A stretch of 64,000 bases of DNA, from assembly GCA_001600695.1 (NCBI GenBank), contig BCKQ01000003.1, positions 310,001-374,000 of the forward strand, given 5' to 3'. The number at the start of each line of letters is the position of its first letter. Within the stretch, counting starts at the first letter, position 1. Origin of the DNA: Ascoidea asiatica. Taxonomy: Eukaryota > Ascomycota > Saccharomycetes > Ascoideales > Ascoideaceae. The notes beneath the pieces were generated by a model. That model was not told where the DNA came from. It searched no databases and saw only the letters and a program-made list of their open reading frames with translations. Below, in pieces: positions 41,888-51,326 of this stretch. A program made the translations under genes and the position numbers.

Positions 41888-43123
41888 TTGAATGATATGT
41901 ATTTGAGCTAATGATTTCTTTTTTTTTTTATTTATTTGTTATTTGATTAAATGATTGATTTATCGATTGATTTATCGATTGAATTATCGATTGATTTATG
42001 GAATTAGATTAAGATTAATTAAAATGAGATAAATTGAATATTATTGATTTAGATTATTAGATACGTAATGAAGGATATGATTTTATCATCTTTATTTCAA
42101 TCAATGATTTAATTTATATGGAATTTTTATTGAATTGATATCTATATTTATAACTATTTATAATTAAGTATATTTAAGTATATTGTTTTTTTTTATATTT
42201 ATGGATAATTCTTATTTTAATATATTTTAAATTTTATATTGAATCAAAGAATCCTAAATTTACATAATTAATAGTTTATTGAGTAAATATTAAAAGTTAA
42301 TAAGAAGAATAACAAAAATAAAAAAATGAGATGGATGTTGTTGATGATGATTGTTTGGTTGTTTATCGATGGACACATGCCCGGAAACAGAACGTCTGCG
42401 GCTTGTGTTTGCCTCAAAATGCCCTCGGTTTTTTACCAATCTGGGAAATTTACCTTACATTTATCCTTAGCGAACACCGAGGTTGCTTGTTTATTAAAGC
42501 AATCTAGGCTTAATCAATCAGCGGGCCTGTTCGTGAACAAAAGAAAAACGCCCAAATTCACCCGCAGCGGTGTCTTTGTGAATCAAGCCCCGATAAAAAT
42601 TGGCAGCGGGAAAGTTGCTCGCCCGATGTGGCGGTGGCAGTGCTCTGTATTTGAAGGTTGCTGAGGCTATGGTGTGGCTTGAAATATAGCTGCAAAAACA
42701 CACTACAATCTGCATATTTATGCCATTCCAATGACATTTTCCTAAAACCACAACAGTGGTTTTTATGTTTCCTTAGTAACCGTTTCTTGACCAGGGTAAC
42801 AGTAAAGCAAAGGTTAACTCCGCTCTGATAAATGACTGCTTTACTTTTATTACTGCATTTGGACTTGATGATTAATTATCTAATTAACTATCGGAAGGCT
42901 CCTCAGCTCGAGCTTTCACGCTTTCTGCTTAGTTAGTGAGATCTTGTTCTGACTGCAATTACAAATAAATATCTTGACTTACTTCTTTTTGTTAATCAAT
43001 ATAATCATTTTTCTATTTAAACTATCAGTATCTTATTCATAAATCAAATTGTATAATTATTTGTTAAATCATTGATAAATCATTAATAAATAATCAATAA
43101 ATTGCTGCTTAATTAATATCATA
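41888..43123. promoter_or_regulatory. Divergent intergenic region SAP1/ISD11 with GC island
   Basis: 1.24 kb. The SAP1-proximal 400 bp are AT-rich with GATTTATCGATTGA repeats (41952-42000). From about 42350 to 42920 composition switches to GC-rich, with words such as ACCCGCAGCGG (shared with the island near 59420), CGGGAAAG and GCGGTGGCAG. A 112-codon frame across the island (42326-42664) has no family features and is antisense to an equally open frame, so I read the block as promoter DNA. Confidence 0.5.
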
Positions 43124-43453
43124 ATGCCTTTAACACCGATAACTACATTACCTTCAAAAAAACAAATATTACATTTATATCATAACTTTATAAAAAGTTC
43201 AAATAATTTCAGTAATTATAATTTTAGAGAATATTTTTTAAGAAAATCAAAATATGAATTCAATTTAAATAAAAATTTAGATAGATCAAATGAAAATGAT
43301 AAAATTAAAATCATAAATTCTTTTAATAATGGTTTAAAACAATTTGAAATTTTAAATAGACAATCAAAGATAAGTTCAATGTACCAATTCGAGAAAACTG
43401 TTGTTGAAACAAATCATCATAAGGATCATGATTACTCAATTCATAAAGACTAA
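43124..43453 (+). CDS. ISD11: Isd11, LYR-family cysteine desulfurase accessory protein
   Basis: Mitochondrial matrix protein that stabilises the cysteine desulfurase Nfs1 in iron-sulfur cluster assembly. The 109-aa sequence (94 in S. cerevisiae) has the LYR-type motif as LYHNFIKSSNNFSNYNFREY (about 18-37). It continues FLRKSKYEF and, near the end, ILNRQSKISSMYQFEKTVVE, matching the Isd11 pattern of L-x-RQS-x-IS-x-MY-x-F. Acidic and aromatic substitutions of the LYR arginine are normal in yeasts (LYK in S. cerevisiae). It lies next to SAP1, a neighbourhood conserved in S. cerevisiae (YER047C / YER048W-A). Confidence 0.92.
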   Translation: MPLTPITTLPSKKQILHLYHNFIKSSNNFSNYNFREYFLRKSKYEFNLNKNLDRSNENDKIKIINSFNNGLKQFEILNRQSKISSMYQFEKTVVETNHHKDHDYSIHKD

Positions 43454-43862
43454 ACTTGTTTTCTATTCATCTTATGTTCTCTTCTTACCTTTTCTTATTT
43501 AACTCTCTGTAAATAAACACTTTATTCATTTATCATCTCATTTTATCATTTTATCAGTGATAATTCGATTCTTTCTCATTTCTTCAAAGAGATTATTTTT
43601 TTAAAAGTTTTTAGTCACGTGAATATTACTCCATGAGACCATCTTTAAGGGTCTCTTTTTCTAATGGACACAATTTCCAAATTCTTCTTTTGCACTGTTT
43701 TTAAACCTTTTTTTAAAGCATTTTTCTGAATCGAGAAACAATAAAAACAACAAATATAATAACGAATAAAGATAAATTAATAGAAGTAAGTATAAACAGA
43801 CAATTCATAATCATTAAACAAAAGTCCCATTCTATATTTCAATCATTGATAAATAATTGAAA
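43454..43862. promoter_or_regulatory. Intergenic region ISD11 to APQ12-like
   Basis: 409 bp. It holds CACGTG at 43616-43621 and, just downstream, an inverted pair of hexamers GAGACC...GGTCTC (43635-43655). The rest is AT-rich. Confidence 0.55.
43635..43655. promoter_or_regulatory. Inverted GAGACC/GGTCTC pair
   Basis: GAGACC at 43635-43640 and its reverse complement GGTCTC at 43650-43655, nine bases apart, about 210 bp upstream of the APQ12-like start. It could be a dimer binding site or a weak hairpin. Confidence 0.4.
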
Positions 43863-44274
43863 ATGGTTAATCATCATAAATATAATAACTACAAATCTCA
43901 AGATTCAAATTCAAATTCAAATTCAAATTCAAATACAATAGTTCAGATTATAATATCTTCTTTAATAAATTTAATATTAATTCTTTTCTCGAATTTTTTT
44001 TCAATTTCAAATAATTTAATACAAATTTTAAATTCAAATTATCCAAATGTTTTACAAAATATAATTTTAATTTTCTCAATTTATCTAATTTATAAGATTT
44101 TTAAAAAATTATTTTTCTTAAATTTCAATATAATTAAAAATTTTATAATAAGTATTATTAAATTTATGATTTTTTTAAATTTTATAATAATTATAATTTG
44201 GATATATTTAAGAGGTAATTTAGTAAATTTTTTAAATGATTTAATTAATATTTTCAAATTTTTTAATAATTTAT

Positions 44275-44316
<42 letters not shown>

Positions 44317-44654
44317 CCAATAATAATAAGGAACCTCCTACTTCTTCATATAATTATATCTATTCAAATAATAAATATGATCCTTATGTGGATGATAATT
44401 CAAATATAAATAATAAAAACAATAATAATAATGATATGATTTATCAATATTTAATAAATTTATTCAATTCAATTGATTTCTCAAGTTTAAATATAAATTT
44501 AGATTATAATACTTTAAATCAATTATATTTAAAAGTTAATCCAATATTAAATTTTTTAAAAAATAATTTAAATATAGATTTAAATAATGATATTTTAAAT
44601 AATTTCTTAATCAATTTCAATAGTCTATTGAATAATTTATTTAATTCTCGTTAA
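43863..44654 (+). CDS. APQ12: Probable Apq12-like nuclear-envelope/ER membrane protein
   Basis: Apq12 is a small ER/nuclear-envelope protein affecting membrane fluidity, pore assembly and mRNA export. The 263-aa frame (ATG 43863; the frame also opens two codons earlier at a TTG) has a short Ser-Asn leader and two or three membrane segments in residues about 25-115. It includes LNSNYPNVLQNIILIFSIYL and then WIYLRGNLVNFLNDLINIF, resembling the yeast Apq12 pattern of a NYP segment, two helices and a Y-x-RG turn. The C-terminal half is Asn-rich and variable. Direct similarity is modest. Context helps: GVP36 lies 6.7 kb away, and in S. cerevisiae APQ12 (YIL040W) and GVP36 (YIL041W) are adjacent. 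The Asn/Ile/Phe bias of an AT-rich gene could mimic the resemblance. Confidence 0.58.
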
Positions 44655-45383
44655 TTATATATATAAATATAAATATAAATATAAATATGAATATAAATAT
44701 GAATATATCGTTAAATTGAAATGTTTTTATAAAAGTAAAGTCAAATAGGAATAATAAAAAAAAAATAAAAATGTAAAAAAAAATAAAATTCAAGGAACCT
44801 TAGTTTATTGATAATCTAAATAAATAAGTAAAATAAGTAAATAAATGTAAAAATAGTCAGAAAATAGTTAAAAAAAAATTAAAAAAAGATTAAATTATAT
44901 TAAATCAAAATTAACGAGAGAAAAATTAAAAATGAATTAAAATCTTTAATAAAATAAGAATAAAAAAAATGAATTGAAATAAAAAAAGTATAAAAGTAAA
45001 AGTAAAAGTAATAACTTAAAAACGAAAAAACAAATAAACAAATAAACGACCGATGTAAACTTAGATAAACATAAATAAATTTAAATAAACTGAAATATTG
45101 TAAGAATAATATACTGAGTGACTGTAATTTTAAACTGTTAATGAAGTTTTTTTTGAAAAAAATTTTAATTTAAATATTCAAATTTGAATTTGAAAATAAA
45201 GCAATGTAAAAATTAAATGAAATTTTTAAAATTTTAACAAAAAACAAAATTTAAATGGATGAAAATCAAAAGCAAACAACAGATAACAACAGATAACAAC
45301 AGATAACAACAAAATAAAATAAAAAAAAGTAAGATAAGATAATAAAAATTGGTAATAAAATAAAGTAAGATTATAAATTAAAC
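44655..45383. other. Convergent intergenic region APQ12-like/WSC
   Basis: 729 bp, almost entirely A and T, with AAATAT repeats (44665-44705), AAATAAG-type runs, and three ACAACAGATA units (about 45278-45310). No gene and no GC island. Confidence 0.5.
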
Positions 45384-47012
45384 TTATAAACCATCAGGAT
45401 TTGCAACTTTTAAAACTTTTGGAGCATTATTATAAGAATCATCAGGTGGTAAACTTCCTATAGAAATTCTACTACTTGAATGATCACTTACACTTAAATT
45501 ATTTTGATTAACAGGAAAAGCAATATTTGATCTTGGATCTAAAGGTGAAAAACTATCAGAAAATGGATTTGAATTTGCTCTATTATGATTTGTTGATAAT
45601 CTATTATTATGACTTAAATTATTTATATCTGAAGATGGACCCATTACACCAATTATACTATTATTACTTGTTAAATTATTATTATTATTATTATTATTAT
45701 TATTTAAATTATTCAAATTATTTGAATTATTCATATTTATATTACTCAAATTATTTAAACTTATATCATTACCCATATTATTATTATTATTATTATTCAT
45801 ATTCATATTATTATCATTGATTATATTATTATTACCTAAATTATCATTATTATTATTTCCTAGGAGGTTATTATTATTATTGTTATTCATATTATTATTC
45901 ATATCATTATTCATATTATTATTATTTTGCATATGTAAACTACCAATATTTGAAGTTGGAGGAGCAGGAGGAGGTAACATCATACCATCGTCATCATCAT
46001 CATCATCATTATTTTTTTCATTTCTTCTCATAGTTGCAATAATATTTGCATCAGCATCTAATAAATCTCTATCTTTTCTTCTTTGTCTTCTAATGAAATA
46101 AGCTCCACATATTAATAATGCTAAAGCTACAACTCCACCACAAACTCCACCAACAATTGGACCAATTAATTTTGTTTTTGAATTACTTGAATCATTATCA
46201 TCAGAAGCAGTTGTTACAACACTTGTTGTAACTACAGTTCTTGAAGAAGTTACATATACAGTACCAGTTTCACCACTTGCTTCAGTTTGATATTGAGTTG
46301 AAACTTGAATAACAGTTGAAGCTTTTTTTGTAACTTCTTGAGTTTGAGTTGGAGTTGTATTTGAAGAATCCGAATCATCAGAAGATTCAGCGGTTGAAGT
46401 TGAAGTTGAAATAGATTGAGTATTTGAAGTTGAAGAATCAGAATTAGAATCAGAAGTTGAATCGGAAGAATCATCAGAAGTATCGGCGCTTGAAGCAGAA
46501 GAAGAAGTAGAGGTAGAAGTTGAAGTTGAAGTTGAAGAATCAGATTCAGAATCAGAAGAAACAGCACTTTCATCACCATAAATTTCATAATAACCACTAC
46601 CACCACAATTTACAGTATCATAACCAGTACAACCAATATTACAATTTGAAGAAGAAGAAGTTGAACCTGAAGGAGAACTACTACCACAATAACATTTATT
46701 ACCATTAGTTAAAGCATAAAAGGGATAAGCAGTACATTCATTTTGACAATAACCAGGAGATTGATAAGTATAAACACCTTTTGATATATAAGAAGAAGGT
46801 ATTGAACTATAACAACCTAAATCAGAATATGAATAAGCTGCATCTGCAAATTTTATTATATTGTTATTATTGTTATTGTTATTATTAAGTATATTTGAAG
46901 ATATTGATATTATAAATATTATTTTTATTAATTTATTGATTGAAGAAGAAGATGATGAAGATGAATTACTTATTCTTATATTATTAGATAACTTTGTAAT
47001 AAAATTTAACAT
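45384..47012 (-). CDS. WSC-domain cell-wall stress sensor
   Basis: Type I plasma-membrane mechanosensor of the Wsc/Slg1 family, which signals through Rom2-Rho1-Pkc1 to the cell-wall integrity pathway. The layout is complete. It has an N-terminal hydrophobic signal segment (about 28-42) and the WSC domain (about 60-145) starting YSDLGCYSSIP, with the expected Cys pattern, including YCQNEC, KCYCGS, NIGC and NCGG. A long Ser/Thr stretch (about 149-270) serves as the mannosylated spring. One TM follows (about 283-307, GPIVGGVCGGVVALALLIC), then a basic stop RRQRRKDRD and an Asn-rich cytosolic tail ending KVANPDGL. The ending resembles the conserved Wsc C-terminus. I cannot say which S. cerevisiae paralogue (WSC1/SLG1, WSC2, WSC3) it corresponds to. 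Asn runs in the signal region are unusual. Confidence 0.9.
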   Translation of the reverse strand: MLNFITKLSNNIRISNSSSSSSSSINKLIKIIFIISISSNILNNNNNNNNNIIKFADAAYSYSDLGCYSSIPSSYISKGVYTYQSPGYCQNECTAYPFYALTNGNKCYCGSSSPSGSTSSSSNCNIGCTGYDTVNCGGSGYYEIYGDESAVSSDSESDSSTSTSTSTSTSSSASSADTSDDSSDSTSDSNSDSSTSNTQSISTSTSTAESSDDSDSSNTTPTQTQEVTKKASTVIQVSTQYQTEASGETGTVYVTSSRTVVTTSVVTTASDDNDSSNSKTKLIGPIVGGVCGGVVALALLICGAYFIRRQRRKDRDLLDADANIIATMRRNEKNNDDDDDDDGMMLPPPAPPTSNIGSLHMQNNNNMNNDMNNNMNNNNNNNLLGNNNNDNLGNNNIINDNNMNMNNNNNNNMGNDISLNNLSNINMNNSNNLNNLNNNNNNNNNNLTSNNSIIGVMGPSSDINNLSHNNRLSTNHNRANSNPFSDSFSPLDPRSNIAFPVNQNNLSVSDHSSSRISIGSLPPDDSYNNAPKVLKVANPDGL

Positions 47013-48276
47013 TTTGAATAATATTATATTATTATATTATTATATTATGTTGATATATGATATTTATATGATTATATTACGTTTTTTTTTATTTTTGCAA
47101 AAAAAAGAAAAAATAAAAGAAAAAAAAGCAGATAATTAATAAAGAATAAGAAAAGGAATAGGAATAGAAATAAGAATAGGTATTAAAGAACGAATTAATT
47201 AATTAACTGATTGATTGATTGATTGAATATATTATGATATTATATTATATTGTTATATTTTACTTTAGTAGTTTAATATTGTCTTTTAGTATTGTATTTT
47301 AATATTATATTATATTATTGTATGATAACAATAATAATAGAATAGAATAGAAAACGATAATCTTTGGACTCAAGATGAGATTTTGTATGGTATAATAAAT
47401 AAGGGTACAATTCACTGCTTGTTAACAATTTTTAGTAACGTTTTAAATGAAAAAGAAGATTTTATTATTTAATATTCAAGAAAAAGTGAAAGGTGATGAA
47501 TATTATATGATATTTATTATATAAAATTTATTATATTTACTATTTTTATATTATTTATTGGATAAATATTGTAAAATGAGAGAAGTTATTTAATTATTCG
47601 ATTATTTGATTAATTTATGAATTTATCAAATATTATCAAATATTGTTGTTAAATGATTGAAATATTAAAGATGAAAGATGAAAGATGAACGAGAGATGAA
47701 ATGTGAAATATGAAATATAATAAAAGATATTTGTATTACTTTTATTACTATTCTTTATGATATTATATTATGATATGATATGATATTCTATGTTATTTAA
47801 TCTATGTTTATTTTATTTTATTTTATTTTATTTTATTTATTATTTCATTATGTTTTATTGAAGAGAAACAGATTTACAAATAAATCATTTAAGTTACTTA
47901 CTGACTGAGTGAGTGTAAGTTATTAATTATTTCACAGTAGAAATTATGATTTATTAAAAGATTTGAAAGAAAAAAAGCAAAGAAAGCCAAAAAAGCCAAA
48001 AAAGCCAAAAAAGCAAAGAAATTTGCATAATTTTGATAAAACAAGATTTTATTGCACGTTAAGCAAAATCATCAGCAGCATCAACGTCGCCGTTACCGAA
48101 TGGGAAAGAAAAAAGAGAAGCAAACAAAGAGGGTGGTCTCACTCAGCGAGGCACGCCCAAAGTCCCGTTTCAGCAGGTGACACAGACTGCCCGAAAGTCT
48201 CAGCCGGTCTCGTGCGGGTCCCGTGAGTGTGTTCAGTGGGTCTGGTTTGAGACCTCGAAGGGGGGTTTTTGTTTGG

Positions 48277-48300
48277 CTTAGTACTGTGTACAGTACTAAG
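48277..48300. repeat. 11-bp-arm palindrome
   Basis: CTTAGTACTGT and its exact reverse complement ACAGTACTAAG, separated by GT. The right arm runs directly into the 12-bp tandem array. Confidence 0.85.
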
Positions 48301-48355
48301 AAGAGTACTAAGAAGAGTACTAAGAAGAGTACTAAGAAGAGTACTGAGAAGAGTA
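48292..48355 (+). repeat. 12-bp tandem array AGTACTAAGAAG
   Basis: Four exact copies of AGTACTAAGAAG, one AGTACTGAGAAG and a partial sixth copy. Each unit contains the self-complementary hexamer AGTACT. It starts inside the right arm of the adjoining palindrome. Confidence 0.9.
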
Positions 48356-48904
48356 CTGATACTTATTTGCAGGTTTGAAGTAAAGCCCCGTTTTCGAGTG
48401 ATTGTGACCAAGGCCAAAAGCGTGGTTCATTTGTAAGGGGTGCGCAACTGGAATCAGCCGTTTGCTTTAAGACTCTTTCACTGGAAAGAAATAAAGTAAG
48501 ACACAAGAATCAGAGTCTTTCTCAGGGAGCATTACTAATACTAATACTAATACTAGTACTAATACGTGTTCTGGCTCTTTTATTTCTTTTCTTTCTGATT
48601 TCTGTTTTATTTCTGTTAGTGCCAGTGCCTTTTCTTAAATCAATGTTTGGGAGAGGAATTGCAGTTCGGAAGGGGGTGGTCCGCTGCTTCCGGCGCTTGG
48701 TTCTTCCGCCTCTCGGAAAACAAATCCAGAAAAGATAAAAAAGAAGAGCCGTGAACGTGGATCTTGTAAAGTAACGTGACTTGCAGTTTCACGTGTTGTT
48801 AAATATAGAAAAATATATTTTATCCTTTTTGAGTCCATGAATGTGGATCATCTTTATATTTTATTGATATAATGCTATTATTTATTGAATTTGTACCTTA
48901 TTTC

Positions 48905-49369
48905 TTATGCAAAATCCTTTTCTAATTCTTTTTTGATAAGTTTATTATTTTCTTCTTCATTATAATCTCTTTCATTTTTTTCATCATTTGGGTTATATTT
49001 ATTATTATATTTATTTTTTAAATCTTTTGATTCTTTATAATAACAATGATCAACAATAATTTTTTTACCTAAAATTTCAATACCATTAAAATTATCAATT
49101 GATAATATACAACTTTTAAATAATTCAAATTTTAAAAAACAAAAACCTTTAGATTTACCAGTTTTAAAATCTCTAATTAATTTAATATCAATTGGTAAAC
49201 CAAATTGACTAAATATAATTAAAATATCTCCTTCTGTTAAATTTAAATTTAAATTTCCAATATAAATATAATTTGTATCTCGAAATTCATAATGCCATGA
49301 TCCTTCATATCTTATACCCTTTTGTAATTCAATATCATTTATTTTCCTAATACTTTCAATTTTATTCAT
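48905..49369 (-). CDS. IST3: Ist3/Snu17, RRM subunit of the RES complex
   Basis: U2 snRNP-associated protein of the pre-mRNA retention and splicing (RES) complex with Bud13 and Pml1. The 154-aa protein (148 in S. cerevisiae) opens MNKIESIRKINDIELQKGI and then GSWHYEFRDTNYIYIGNLN. RNP2 is YIYIGNL (34-40) and RNP1 is GKSKGFCF (71-78). The flanking LTEGDILIIFSQFGLPIDI and KIIVDHCYY are diagnostic of the Ist3/RBMX2 RRM. The C-terminal tail is acidic and basic in alternation and is the presumed Bud13-contact extension. Start is ATG 49369. A splicing role fits a genome that keeps introns, three of which are visible here. Confidence 0.94.
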   Translation of the reverse strand: MNKIESIRKINDIELQKGIRYEGSWHYEFRDTNYIYIGNLNLNLTEGDILIIFSQFGLPIDIKLIRDFKTGKSKGFCFLKFELFKSCILSIDNFNGIEILGKKIIVDHCYYKESKDLKNKYNNKYNPNDEKNERDYNEEENNKLIKKELEKDFA

Positions 49370-49422
49370 ATCTATTATTCATATCTATTATTCATCTCTA
49401 TTCATTGATATTTATTATTAAT

Positions 49423-49424
49423 AT

Positions 49425-49483
<59 letters not shown>

Positions 49484-49485
49484 TT
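49423..49485. repeat. (ATTT)n microsatellite
   Basis: About 15 consecutive ATTT units between IST3 and the E2-like gene, 55-115 bp upstream of the IST3 start. Confidence 0.9.
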
Positions 49486-49559
49486 CTTTTTTTCTTTAAT
49501 ACAGGTTATAACATACAAAACACACAGTCGGGTAACATATTTTTACTTAACTATGGCAT

Positions 49560-49568
49560 GAGACCAAT
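49560..49568. promoter_or_regulatory. GAGACCAAT motif upstream of IST3
   Basis: Nine-base word shared with sites at 28185 (reverse), 33892 and 59159. Here it is about 190 bp upstream of IST3 and 11 bp beyond the E2-like stop, with a Reb1-like CGGGTAA at 49529-49535 nearby. Confidence 0.4.
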
Positions 49569-49578
49569 TCCATGGATC

Positions 49579-50430
49579 CTATAACATTAAATCACTATCA
49601 CTATCATAATTAATAATATTATCATAATTAAACAATTTTCTTTTTTTAATGTTTTCACCATCAGTTTCAATTGATGAAATATTACGTTTTTTGTTGATTG
49701 CTTGAATATTTCCATTATTGTTATTATTATTATTATTACAGTTATTAATACTGTTATCAATTTCATTATCAATTTCAAATAAATCTTCAATTGAAGAAAA
49801 AATTAATATTAAAATTTCTTCAACAGTTTTATTTGAATTCCATGAAATTTCAATTAAATCATTAATTAATAAATTATTTTTATAAAAAATTTTATTAAAA
49901 TTTAAATTATTTTTTAATGATAAAAATTTAAAAATTGGTGGAAATTTTGGAAAATTATTTGAAAAAAAAATAATTAAATTAAAATTATTACCACCAAAAT
50001 ATTTTGATTTTTTTTTATTATTTATAAAAAAATTAATTTTCCATTGAAATAAATTCTTATTTTCAATTAAATTAATTTTATAAAATGAATTTAATCTTTT
50101 TGAATTTTTTAAAATTCTTAATTCTTCAAATAATTTCTTTGAAACTATTTCAATTAAAGCTGAATTTGTATTTGAATTTGAATTTGAATTTGAATTTGAA
50201 TTTGAATTTGAATTTGAATTTAACTTTGAGCTCAAATTTGAATCACAATAATAATCATAATCATAATCATTTTCATATTCATAATCATAATCATAATCAG
50301 AATCAGAATCTTTATCTGAATAATTATCTAAATCACAATCACTATCTAAAGAAAGATCTGGACATAAGATTGGAACTGAATGAGGAGATACTGGATTTGA
50401 ATTACAATTACCAAAATTACTTGAATCCAT
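49579..50430 (-). CDS. E2 (UBC-fold)-like protein lacking the catalytic cysteine
   Basis: 283 aa. Residues 1-90 are acidic, with Asp/Ser and Asp/Tyr repeats then a Ser-Asn run. Residues about 91-220 follow the ubiquitin-conjugating fold: KKLFEELRILKNS as helix 1, LFQWKINFFIN and YFGGNNFNLIIFFSNNFPKF for the strands, PPIFKFLS where E2s have PPxVxFxT, and WNSNKTVEEILILIFSSIED where E2s have WSPxxTxxxILLSIQSLL. At the HPN...G-x-ICL active site it reads NFN...NNLLINDL, with Leu188 where the Cys should be. Either this is a UEV-type inactive E2 or a degenerate one. The C-terminal NKKRN and KKRK patches could be nuclear signals. No orthologue recognised. Confidence 0.62.
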   Translation of the reverse strand: MDSSNFGNCNSNPVSPHSVPILCPDLSLDSDCDLDNYSDKDSDSDYDYDYEYENDYDYDYYCDSNLSSKLNSNSNSNSNSNSNSNSNTNSALIEIVSKKLFEELRILKNSKRLNSFYKINLIENKNLFQWKINFFINNKKKSKYFGGNNFNLIIFFSNNFPKFPPIFKFLSLKNNLNFNKIFYKNNLLINDLIEISWNSNKTVEEILILIFSSIEDLFEIDNEIDNSINNCNNNNNNNNGNIQAINKKRNISSIETDGENIKKRKLFNYDNIINYDSDSDLML

Positions 50431-51326
50431 TTCTATTTTCTTTTTCTTATTTACTTTTTTATTTATATTTTGTAATATGAATTCTTATAAAATGTTAGTA
50501 AATTTCATTAAATGACAATTAAATTTTATTCCTATCATTGCTAAAAAAAAAAAAAAAAAAACTTCTGATATCAAATTGAATAAATTTCAAGATATTATTT
50601 ATCATATATATTCTTTAATTGGTATAACTAACTAATAATCCTATTTGATTATATTATATATATTGAATGGATTAATGAATGTAATAAAAGTATTATAATT
50701 CAAATTATTCTATTCTTCATTCACCTTTTTCTTCTATTATCTTTATATTCACTATCAATATTCACTCTATCAATAACCACAAAAGATAAGAACAGATCCG
50801 CAGTCTTCTTATCAAATCCGTGGTATAAATATCCGGAAAATCAAAACCTCGGATCGGAAGGCTGGTAAAACGTGGCTAAGGAAAAGTGGCTAATTAGATT
50901 AGTAATAATTAACTAATTATTACGTAACACGGAAAACATGCGGATTACATCATTTATTACCTCATCCACTACCGGCAGCAACGTGGTCCCGTGACCTGCT
51001 TGTTTTGCCTGGCTCCTTGTGTGTGGTGGGTGTGTGCTGGCCGCGGTGCCAAACGCCATCAGCAGGAATTCTAACTTAATTGGCATTCATTCACTTCACT
51101 GCCACTGCTCCGCTGGAGATATCTTTTTTAAACGTTTATTTATTTATTATTTATCTATTATTTTATTATTTTATTATTTTATATATATTTATATATTCAT
51201 ATATTTATTTATTAATCAATTACTTCTTCTTTTTTTTTAATAGATTCATAAATCAAATTTCAATTCATCTTATATATTCTTATATCATATTATTATCATA
51301 TTATTATCATATTATCTTATCTTAAA
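50431..51326. promoter_or_regulatory. Divergent intergenic region E2-like/GVP36 with GC island
   Basis: 896 bp. AT-rich next to the E2-like gene, with a poly-A run near 50544-50561. A GC-rich island covers about 50780-51120, including GTGGTCCCGTGACC and CGGCAGCAACG. A TATTTAT-rich leader then precedes GVP36. Frames in the island have no family features. Confidence 0.5.

Larger units (their letters stand above)
47013..48904. promoter_or_regulatory. WSC upstream region with repeats and GC islands
   Basis: 1.9 kb. The first 1 kb is AT-rich, with TATTA-type runs and GATGAAA repeats. GC-rich islands follow at about 48060-48460 and 48640-48800. They contain GGTCTC at 48135 and 48206, GAGACC at 48249, the palindrome and 12-bp array listed separately, ACTAAT repeats (48533-48565), and CACGTG (48790-48795). 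The frames reading through the 12-bp array (Leu-Ser-Thr repeats) are not genes. Confidence 0.55.

Noticed and set aside
42326-42664. 112-codon ATG frame in the SAP1/ISD11 gap
   Set aside because: Lies in a GC-rich promoter island with an open frame on the opposite strand too; no family motif, and codon use unlike neighbouring genes.
48139-48417. 92-codon minus-strand frame with Leu-Ser-Thr repeats
   Set aside because: It is the 12-bp tandem array read in frame; no other support.
51019-51325. Two overlapping frames upstream of GVP36
   Set aside because: Tyr/Ile/Phe-rich TATTTAT repeats and a GC island; no motif.
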